From positions 22,501 through 86,500 of the forward strand of contig JACEEZ010001175.1 of assembly GCA_016584305.1 (NCBI GenBank): a DNA stretch of 64,000 bases, read 5' to 3'. Position numbers and translations under genes: made by a program. The stretch is from Chionoecetes opilio. Taxonomy: Eukaryota; Arthropoda; Malacostraca; Decapoda; Majidae. Of this stretch, positions 56,081-64,000 are shown piece after piece. Numbering within the stretch: position 1 is the first letter of the stretch; the number at the start of each line of letters is the position of its first letter. The notes under the pieces were generated by a model that had not been told where the DNA came from, made no database searches, and worked only from the letters and a program-made list of their open reading frames with translations.

Positions 56081-56463
56081 ACACCCACCCCTGTTTATCC
56101 CACCTTCATCTCAAGCCACCCTTCCTTTTCCATCACCATGGCAACCCCCGCCCACGTGTGGGGCTAGCATTTGACGCTATCGTGATACGTTCATGGCACC
56201 GTCATGGCACTGTCGTGGTTATCGTAGCTCTATCGTGACAACAAAATGACCGTTGATTTTCCATTCGTGACTTAGTCTTACAGTTGTCATGACTCCATCG
56301 TGACCATCTTACGACCATCATGACACATACGTACAGGCAGCGTGACATTGTTGTTAGGCTATCGTGGTCTGCGTTTATCGTGGTCAAATTTCAGGATAGC
56401 GTCAATATCAAATTGGTGGCGCTATCGTGGTTCTATAATTATGGAATGTGTGAAGGGAGCTTA

Positions 56464-57154
56464 ATTCCCCTGAAACCACACTCCCCCGTCCCCACAGAAA
56501 GCATATTCTCCTTTTTCTCTGTCTTCTTCTCTATTCTCTTTCTCCTTTTCTCTCTGTCTACGTTCCTCTCATCATCTTCTCATTTGTTCTTCTTTTATTT
56601 ATCCCTCTTTCTATTTTCTCTATTATCACTTCTTTTTCTCTCTTCTTTTCCTTCCCCCATCCCTTATTTCCCTCCTTCCTTCCCTATTCTCTTCTGTTCC
56701 TCTCTTAATTCCCTCTAATCCTCTTTCTCTCGTCCTTGTCTCCTTCTTGCCCTTTATCACAATATTCCTTCTTTCCTCCTTCTCTCCCCTTTCCTATCTT
56801 CTCTTCCATTCCTTTCCCTTAAGAAATAAAAAGAAAAATAGAAGAAAAAAACTCATGTAATAAAATTTTATATGCAAGAAGGAATGAAATCAAAATGAAA
56901 AATAGAAGAAAATGTATTAACAAACCTTTTATCATTCGCATTTTTTTCTCTTCATAATGGAAATATAATGTCTATAGGCAAGGAATTTTAACCCTTTTGT
57001 CATTGTGTCTTAAAAATAGCTTTAGAATACGCTAGAAATACATTAAAAAAGTATATATATGCGATTTATACACCTTTTTCGTCATATACAAACATTGAGA
57101 ACTACATACATACATAGAAATATACATACATACATGCATACTTGATAATTCAAG
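56464..57154. other. Pyrimidine-rich and AT-rich spacer
   Basis: CTTT/CCTT-rich tract at about 56490-56820, then AT-rich DNA with ACATACATA repeats at about 57100-57135. No gene seen. Confidence 0.7.
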
Positions 57155-57577
57155 TCAGGTTCGCCGTGTAGCCCTACTTGAAATGTGATCCCGTGTGAAT
57201 TGCGCGCCAAAACCGATTTTATTGTTTAAATGGCATCTATAGGGTCTTAGTAGACATACAAACTTGGGTGGCAAATTTACTTTTGAGAATTTGGGTTTTT
57301 GTGGGGGCTTAAAAGTGGGGTACCGTCATTTCGCAGTTTATCGCCCGAAATTAAAGCGCTAATATTGATATAAATAGTTTTATCTCTTAAAATATTAATA
57401 GGAAAATTATGACAAAAATCAGGTGTCCTCATATCATCATTCATTTATGTACCAAATCTTTAGTTGATATCTGGAATAATTATTGATGTATTAACAAATA
57501 TGTTATTTGTACATGCAGAGTCGGTGAACCATGATACCCGCCGTCTCTGAACTAGGCTACGATTTTGTCAGCACCAA
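57155..57577 (+). repeat. Left terminal inverted repeat (~0.42 kb)
   Basis: Aligns with the reverse complement of 62716-63122, with small indels and an estimated similarity near 80-85 percent by eye. Confidence 0.85.
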
Positions 57578-60289
57578 TAATAAACTGATTCTAATTAAGT
57601 GGATGCGAAACAAATAACTCACAAAGCTAATGAATTACAGTAAAATAATAATATTCTATGCAGTCATTTGTTCCTTGAGAAATATCTCAAGTCGAAACCC
57701 GTCGAATCGAGTCCAATCTTTCTTTAGCAATTTGTGGACTAGGCTAAAGATATAAAAAAATTCTGTCTTTTTTTCCAGTGATGATGCCAATTAACTATAT
57801 GTGCATACACCATATTGATCTTGAATGCTTGAACGGATGCTGGTATATATTTTAACTTGATAATTGTTTATGTATTACCAGATATGCACTTATGAAGAAG
57901 TTCACCCGTTTCGAAGCGAGGCCTGTTGAGATTCAACTATAACGGACGTGACAATGAACTCACTCACCTGCATCATTTGCAATAAAGGCAAGCGGAAGGG
58001 CTACACCTTTGTACAGAATGTTACATCAGATTATATTGGTAACATAAAGAACTTTGCCGAGAAGCGAGCACAGTATGGAGAAACGCAGTATGCACCTCTG
58101 GCTGAAAATTTGTCAAAGTTGTCTGCATCTGATACGGAAAACATCCATTACCACAAAGAATGTTACAAACTCGTAGTGCACAAATGGGTTAAGAGCGTCG
58201 AAGATCATCCAGAATCCATCAAGGAGTATGTCGGTCTGCACCCAACAAGTAACTCTGTTGACGATGACGAATTGGGGTTGATGGAATCCAGGTTCGCCAG
58301 GGAAACGGGCATCATCATTGATGGACAAGCGGTCGTACGGGGTATGAAGAAGCTTCCAGGGATGCACACAATTAGTGACCTGGCTGATGAATTTGTCAAG
58401 AGAATCGACAACATGATGCATTGGTACATTGAAGGACGAATCATCTTCGACCGCTATATAACGGGATCTATGAAAGAAAAAACATATTCCAAGCGAGCAG
58501 GCTCAGCACAACCACTGAAGTTCATAATACAAGACGCAATGAACATACGAAATGTTCCTATGAAGCTTCTGCTATCCCATGTAGACACCAAGTCCCAGCT
58601 CACAGAATTTCTTGGCAAACGATTGCTGAAGCATTTCTCTGGGACTAACAGAGGGCTTGTTGTTGTGTATGGGTCATCAGCATACCAATGCAAACAACAT
58701 CATCAGTCAGAATATGTCCACTCACAATCACGAGGAAGCTGACACACAGATCCCGCTTCATGTCATCGATGCAGCAAGACAAGGAACGTCAACGCGAGAC
58801 ATGTATGTGTGGTCCCCAGACACAGATGTGTTTTTGTTGTTGATAGATCTTGTTGCCAACCAATCCCAGGACAATTGAAGATGCTAACTGGCAGAGCGAA
58901 GATCTTCCGGACAATTGACATCAAAGAGAGGTGCACTGCGATTGGAACGGAAAAGTCAAAGGCTTTGATAGGACTGCACAACTTCACTGGCGCAGATTTG
59001 GGTGGAAAGTTCTTCAGTATATTGAAGAAAGCGTGGATAACCAAGTTCCTGCAACTACCTTCGAGCAGCAAGATTATCAAGACTTTCCAGATCTTTGGAT
59101 GTTCAGACAGTCTTTCTGAAGCTGATGTTGTCAATGTCGAGACGTTCGTCTGCAGTATATACTCCAGCAAAAGTTTGTGCGTCACATTGTCAGATCTTTG
59201 ATGGGAGCTGTTCAAGGTCAAGAACTTGGAGGGTGAAAAGCTTCCACCGACGCGAAGCACTCTGAAACTTCACATACAACGTGCCAACCTGGGCCCGTAT
59301 TTATAATAGCTTATGGGTTTCCCATAAGCGGCCAAATGGCGAAGTTCGCCATAAGTCACCGAAAATTCCATAAGTGCTCGTGTTTTCCCATAAAGTTGCC
59401 CATAAGCGCTAGGGGATGTCCGAAGGTCCCATAAGGATCCTTATGTTGACATAAGCCGTCAACATGGGAGCAAAACAACTCTTCCGCCAGCGCCAACTCA
59501 GGCATTTTCGTGCCAGAAGAGACGTGCTCGGCTAATTGAATGACGAAGAACTTGTCAAGAGGTATCGGCTGAACCATGAGGGAATTATGTATGTCACTCT
59601 CGTTAATGCATTCCTCCAGAGTAAATAAAAAAGGAACCATACACTGACAGCGGGAATGAAAATTATAATAACATTAGGATTGTTTCCTCGCCACTGGCAA
59701 GATGCAGCAGGCACTGAGCAGTGCAGCTGCTGCAGTGATGACCATGGAGCAGCTGGAGTGGACAGGGAAAATGCTTGCTCAAGGCCGTCCATGGTAATAC
59801 TCTCGTGTACCCAAATTCTGTGCGAGACAACAATCGAGAATTCTCGCCAACGGAAATTTTCGACGACTGTTCCACTTCTACTAATAGATGAAAAGGATGA
59901 ATAAAGGGTTTTCATTGTTTATTTGACAACATTTTTCGAAGGCATTATTATTTTCTATTTAGTATTGATGTTTATAATAAATTTTGCTCTTGTTTTTGGC
60001 AGAAATGAAGGTAAAGATTTGTTTTACCTACGCAGTCATATCTATCTTCTGGACGGCTATCATTTCAGCTTCAGCACGTAGTAGAGATATTACTTCCGGA
60101 AAAACAAAAATGTAATACTTGGAAACAAGGTTAATTTTTTACACTAGGACCAGAATTACCTACACAATTGGGAGTATGCTTTCTGGTTACCTTATGGATT
60201 CTAAGAAACTCTCAATGAGTTTCTGTCGCAAATCATTACTTATGGAGATATCAAATATTTTTAGTAAGAAGCGTATATGACATGAAATT

Positions 60290-60420
60290 AAGTAACCTAA
60301 ACCCACCTTTAGATTCACTAACCTAACCTAATGTAACGTAACCCCACCTTTAGATTCACTAACCTAACTCCACCTTTAGATTCACTAACCTAACCTAACT
60401 CCACGTTTTAACCTTCTAAC
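60290..60420. repeat. CACCTTTAGATTCACTAACC short tandem repeats
   Basis: Three units of about 26-43 bp with CCTAA words, inside the 2.6-kb element. Confidence 0.75.
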
Positions 60421-61249
60421 TAAAGCCAAATCCTCATTGGAAAGTGTCCGCGGCAAGGGAAGAAAAGCAGAGGCGATGCAGGTCACAAGAGGAAGAAGAG
60501 TGAGACGCACGTAAACACTTGTCTTTCTCCTCCCTATAAATAACAGGTATTGTTGTAGTGTTTGCCCATACTCCCCCCTCTCCCCCAAAACAAGTTTGGG
60601 CACCTTGGGGGATATGCGGGATATTTGGCTGGGGTACAAAATGTGCGTTGCAACCACATAGTTATTGAGTTAGGTAGTGGAGTAAAAATTCCCTAGATCT
60701 AGGGAAAATTGACTGAATTTCTTCAGTCAAGAAACGTGTGGACCTGCTGACGATCCTCACAAACAGAATGACCGGAGTATCGAGTCCACCCCACCCCTCC
60801 CATTAAGAAGTAAGATAAAAAAAATTTGGTTACCGGGGGTGTCGAGGGGCCCCATTAGGTTAGGTTAGATTATCGGGTGATTATCGCTAAGTTGGGATAG
60901 ATTATCGGGTGATTATCGCTGTTAGGATAGATTATCGGGGGTCAAGGGGGGCAGAACCCCTCGCTAGGAGGTTAGGTTTAATTTGCTTAGGTTAGGTTAG
61001 ATTACGAGGGGGGCCTTGTAATCTCGGAGCTTGAAGGTTAGGTAAATTTCCAATATCTAGGGAAAAGTACCTTAGATATGGGTCATTTTGACTCCTACAC
61101 AACTCTAAAAATACGTGTTTTCGACGCATTATTTAGTCCCCACCCTCAAACTCCGCATTCCCACAGGTCCCAAAGCTTGTTTGGGGCAAGGGGGAGAGTA
61201 TGGGCAAACGCTAGAAATTTACCAAATAACATCATATTTCCAAATGTAA

Positions 61250-61512
61250 TGGCGGAAGGGTGACGGAAGGATACACACAAGTTAAACCATGTAGTAAAGG
61301 AGGAGAAAGAAACAATAGCCAGGGAGGAAGTGATGATCAGGCAGAGATACAGCATTATACGTAGCTACAGATACGGCAGTATATCTACCTAGCTATATGT
61401 ATACTGCCGTATCTGCCTGGTCATCACTCCCTCCCTGGCTTTTGCCCCTTTCCCCTTCTGTACTACGTGGTTTACCTGTTGTGTTTCCTTCCGTCACCCT
61501 TCTACCATTACT
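61250..61512. repeat. ~120-bp-arm imperfect palindrome
   Basis: GGAAGGGTGACGGAAGGATA...GCCAGGGAGGAAGTGATGA and its inverse at about 61395-61512, around a centre near 61378. Outer stretches (60500-60600 and 61165-61215) are also inverted relative to each other, suggesting nested foldback elements. Confidence 0.8.
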
Positions 61513-62232
61513 TGTGGAGATATAACATATTATTTATAGGGAGGAGAGAGACAAGTGTTTACATCGTTCCCCGCGTAAAACTTTTCTACGGGATCTTATT
61601 TACACGTATATATGAATTAATCCTTTAATATTGTTTTATTTTCAGTTCGTAAGGTTCTCACATAATTTACTGCTCATATTTTAGTGATTTCAAGCGTTAT
61701 TTCATGATCTAAGAGACATTTTAGGGTAATGTAAATGCTACGTTTAGCGGGAAGTTATGTCAGCAGGAACTGCTAGACCCATAGCTATGGCGGAGATTTG
61801 CTCCATAACATAGAGATCTTATGGGCAAATTTATGTTATGTCGAACCTTATGGGAATCCCATAGCCTTATTATAAATACCGGGCCTGATGTCCGAAAGAG
61901 ACAAAACCTACCAAGAACCAAGGCCAAAGAACCTGTTCCTAGAGGGCAATGGATGGAAACTAAATGACGACAAAAACCTTATACCAGTACAATGTCTCGA
62001 AAAGCCAGCACCACGTGCAGTACTTGAACTAGTTAGGTGTGGATGCAAAGGTGCGTGCAAAGAGAAAGTGAACTGTTCATGCCATAAAAATCGCCTGCCA
62101 TGCACAGCATTATGCAAATGCACCGACTGTGGAAACGTGAAAGACTACACAGTATTTGTCACAGTCACAGTATTTGTGACTAAGATGACATGTAGCCAAT
62201 CAGTTAGCCAATGTATCAAGATCAGCAAATGA

Positions 62233-62715
62233 CCCCATAAGATTCATTTAAGATTTTACATTCATTTAGCCTATTGTTAGTATTCATCTAGATGTTGAGT
62301 GGAGTAATTACTGGTGGTAAAAGGTGGTATGAATGTGTGATGATTACAGAAAAGTATATTTTTATTTCCTTTATTTATATCAGTGCTATGAAGTCATGTC
62401 ATGAATATTACATGTTTTATCATACATTTGTCGTTTTTTTCTTATATATATAAACATACACAATCATATCGTGTAAATATCATAGTATGTGCCTAAATAA
62501 TGTAGCAAGAGAAAAACAATTCCTGACACTAACTGGTGCTGAGGTTCTTAAAATCTTCTAGTCACGGATGACTTATTTCTGCATTGGATACTTATCTGGG
62601 AAGAACATACTTCATAAAATAGTGCTACGTTACTATCATCGATTAGGCCTAGCATTCATTTATTGTACATATATTTAGTTAGAATTGTTTTATAGTAGGA
62701 GACAATCAAATGTGC
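62233..62715. other. 3' noncoding part of the 6-kb element
   Basis: AT-rich sequence between the gene end and the right TIR. No feature recognised. Confidence 0.6.
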
Positions 62716-63122
62716 TGAAATGGACAAAATCTTAACCTAGTTCAGAGACGGCGGATATCGTGGTTCACAGACTCTGCATGTATAAATAAGATATTTGTTA
62801 ATACATCAATAATTATTCCAGATATCAACTAAATATTTGGTACATAAATGAATAATGCTATGAGAAAGACACCTGAGTTTTTTCATAATTTTATGATTAA
62901 AATTGTAGGAGATAAAAATATTTATAACAATATTAGCGCTTTCATTTCGGGCGATAAACTGCGAAATGACAGTACCCCCGTTTAAGCCCCCACAAAAACC
63001 CAAATTCCCATAATTAAAATTGCCACCCAAGTTTTTCTGTTTATTAACACCCTATAGATGGCATTTAAACAATAAAATCGCTTATGGCACACAATTCCCA
63101 CGGCATGACACGGTGAACCTGA
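62716..63122 (-). repeat. Right terminal inverted repeat (~0.41 kb)
   Basis: Inverse partner of 57155-57577, ending ...ACACGGTGAACCTGA. Confidence 0.85.
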
Positions 63123-63145
63123 CTAATATATAAATGGTTGATAAA

Positions 63146-63190
63146 TAATAATAATAATAATAATAATAATATAATAATAATAATAATAGA
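63146..63190. repeat. (AAT)n microsatellite
   Basis: About 14 AAT units. Confidence 0.95.
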
Positions 63191-63302
63191 CAATAATAAA
63201 ATTAATAAATAGTTAAATATATGCACAAAATATATAAATAAATAAAATAATGCAGCATAAAATCACTTCATATAAAAAAATCACTAATAATAAATTATAG
63301 AA

Positions 63303-63664
63303 AAGTTAGTAAGACAAAAAATGCCGAGTTAGAAAGACCAAGAATGCCGAGTTAGAAAGATAAAAAATGCCGAGTTAGAAAGACCAAAAAAGCCGAGTTA
63401 AAAAGACCGAAAATGCCTAGTTAGAAAGACCAAAAATGCCGAGTTAGAAAGACCAAAAATGCCGAGTTAGAAAGACCAAAAAAGCCGAGTTAGAAAGACC
63501 AAAAATGCCGGGTTAGTAAGACCAAAAATGCCGTGTTAGAAAGACCAAAAATGCCGAGTTAGTAAGACCAAAAATGCCGTGTTAGAAAGACCAAAAATGC
63601 CGAGTTAGAAAGACCAAAAATGCCGAGTTAGAAAGACCAAAAATGCCGAGTTAGTAAGACCACC
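63303..63664. repeat. 24-bp minisatellite (GCCGAGTTAGAAAGACCAAAAAT)
   Basis: About 15 units with few substitutions (GTTAGTAAGA, CGTGTTAG variants). It directly follows the stop codon of the probable AGMO last exon on the minus strand, so it would lie at the start of that 3' UTR. Confidence 0.95.
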
Positions 63665-63671
63665 ACCACCA

Positions 63672-63941
63672 TCACTTCTTCTTCATCTCGTCAGCCATAA
63701 CAAACCTCTCACTCTTTACAACAGGCCACAAAAGTAAACTGACAAAATTAATACAACTGACGTAGGTGGTGAAGAAGGAGGAGGGAAACATAGGTAGCAG
63801 CTGGCACATGGTTAAGTAGACGACAAGGCGCACTGGTTCGAGCCCCGCAGAGCTTTGGTGAGCCGAGTAGAGGCCTCCCAGAGCGCCGTATGCCAGGAAG
63901 ATGTAGAAGAGGTGAAGAATTGACTGCCATTCTTCCATCTC
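63672..63941 (-). CDS. AGMO: Probable AGMO-like last exon (C-terminal membrane region)
   Basis: Minus strand, acceptor caacaacacag, open to a TGA at 63672-63674. MEEWQSILHLFYIFLAYGAL, then GGLYSAHQSSAGLEPVRLVV, YL and further hydrophobic helices, ending MADEMKKK. Helix pattern and the E-P-V-R-L-V-V-Y-L block resemble the METLRCLMFL region near the AGMO C-terminus. The link is by pattern and by AGMO exons elsewhere in the window. The other exons would lie beyond 64000, so this would be a separate AGMO gene from copies 1-C. Confidence 0.5.
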   Translation of the reverse strand, partial: EMEEWQSILHLFYIFLAYGALGGLYSAHQSSAGLEPVRLVVYLTMCQLLPMFPSSFFTTYVSCINFVSLLLWPVVKSERFVMADEMKKK

Positions 63942-63979
63942 CTGTGTTGTTGTTGTTGTTAGGAGGAGGAGGAGGAGGA

Positions 63980-64000
63980 GGATTACATAGGATTACATAG
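63980..64000 (-). mobile_element. 3' tail of a LINE running off the window
   Basis: GATTACATAG repeated twice equals the 3' end of the LINE at 28836-30160. Only the tail is inside the window. Confidence 0.65.

Larger units (their letters stand above)
49787..56460. mobile_element. Outer TIR element split by a BEL element
   Basis: Ends AGCCCCCTTCACACATTCCA and the inverse of AGCTCCCTTCACACATTCC, with TTA on both sides. Left part 49787-49993, right part 56081-56460. The right part is rich in ATCGTG/CATGAC words. No gene. TTA target and no coding fit a PIF/Harbinger-like MITE (inference). Confidence 0.75.
59292..61884. mobile_element. 2.6-kb TIR transposon inserted in the gene, TSD CTG
   Basis: Ends GGCCCGTATTTATAAT and ATTATAAATACCGGGC, flanked by CTG. 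Removing it restores the codon run ...RANL|MSERD. Ends carry repeated CCCATAAG/CTTATGGG words. No clear transposase seen. 3-bp target and GGC..TATAA ends resemble PIF/Harbinger (inference). Confidence 0.78.
57954..62232 (+). pseudogene. Zinc-finger / PIN-XPG-like / Cys-rich transposon gene
   Basis: ATG at 57954. N-part: MNSLTCIICNKGKRKGY with later YHKECYK (C..C...H..C metal site). Middle: MHWYIEGRIIFDRY and SKRAGSAQPLKFI. After a frameshift near 58720: HEEADTQIPLHVID and WSPDTDVFLLL, an E-x-D...D-x-D pattern like PIN/XPG nucleases. After a second shift near 58880: TAIGTEKSKALIGLHNFTGA. A stop at 59199 precedes LHIQRANL. The gene is then split by 59292-61884 and resumes in frame at 61888 with MSERDKTYQEP, ending in the Cys-rich CGCKGACKEKVNCSCHKN, then CTALCKCTDCGN. 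Breaks: two shifts, one stop, one insertion. Confidence 0.7.
57155..63122 (+). mobile_element. 6-kb DNA transposon with ~0.4-kb TIRs (Academ-like?)
   Basis: 57155-57577 and 62716-63122 are inverted copies of each other (outermost TCAGGTTCRCCGTGT; interior blocks GCCGTCTCTGAACTAGG and GATATCTGGAATAATTATTG). They enclose one plus-strand gene. TSD not certain. Academ elements are known for XPG-type nuclease and Cys8 regions, which fits the gene content, but the assignment is inference. Confidence 0.7.

Noticed and set aside
59655..59904. Possible Harbinger transposase N-terminus in the 2.6-kb element
   Set aside because: Short frames in two registers with no motif I can identify; not enough to call a gene.
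60290..61050. Telomere-like CCTAA/TTAGG words
   Set aside because: Only two or three units in a row, mixed with longer repeat units inside a transposon; not a telomeric array.
63303..63664. CRISPR-like regular repeats
   Set aside because: Units are directly adjacent with no unique spacers, and the setting is a eukaryotic genome.

Overview
This is animal nuclear DNA, most likely from a decapod crustacean or a related arthropod. The basis is intron-bearing exons with GT/AG borders, very dense dinucleotide arrays (CA/GT, GA, TA), several families of non-LTR elements, a tRNA-derived SINE, Ty3/gypsy and BEL/Pao LTR elements, and many DNA transposons with terminal inverted repeats (TIRs). There are no bacterial-style operons. 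The species cannot be named from the sequence alone.

The only convincing host genes are exons of an alkylglycerol monooxygenase (AGMO/TMEM195)-like membrane hydroxylase and one exon of a trypsin-like serine protease. A nearly complete AGMO-like gene runs on the minus strand from about 8.03 kb (TATA box) to 1.61 kb. Its exons are hard to see because almost every one carries single-base frameshifts while the splice sites stay intact. Extra AGMO pieces lie at 14.7-14.9 kb (+), 22.6-24.1 kb (+), 26.3-28.8 kb (-) and 63.7-63.9 kb (-, probable last exon of a gene continuing off the right edge). The window therefore looks like a broken AGMO gene cluster.

Most of the rest is a segmental duplication. 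One block (gypsy 3' part and LTR, flanking DNA, a non-LTR element here called LINE-L, AGMO promoter and first exon) occurs three times: A (9.12-14.99 kb, +), B (15.8-24.1 kb, +) and C (27.15-40.2 kb, -). B and C form a large inverted repeat around a 3-kb centre holding a CR1-like LINE. Shared stops and insertions show copying as DNA, not independent retrotransposition. B between 19.4 and 23.9 kb reads as low-accuracy sequence.

The C gypsy is a whole element (33.32-47.84 kb, -) with both LTRs, broken by four insertions: a 1.1-kb element in the 3' LTR, a 2.9-kb block in RNase H (itself holding a MITE, a small non-autonomous TIR element), a 0.85-kb MITE in the 5' LTR, and a 2-kb TIR transposon with a nearly whole transposase frame. 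From 47.9 kb on come a remnant of a nuclease-type transposon gene, the protease exon, and a three-level nest (TIR element > BEL element lacking RT > TIR element with a dispersed gene) at 49.8-56.5 kb. A 6-kb TIR element at 57.16-63.12 kb carries a zinc-finger/PIN-XPG-like/Cys-rich gene split by a 2.6-kb TIR transposon. The best candidates for undescribed biology are this 6-kb element, the 2-kb TIR transposon, the BEL derivative whose RT is replaced by a coding hexapeptide minisatellite, and the flipped-hairpin repeat at 15.5 kb.
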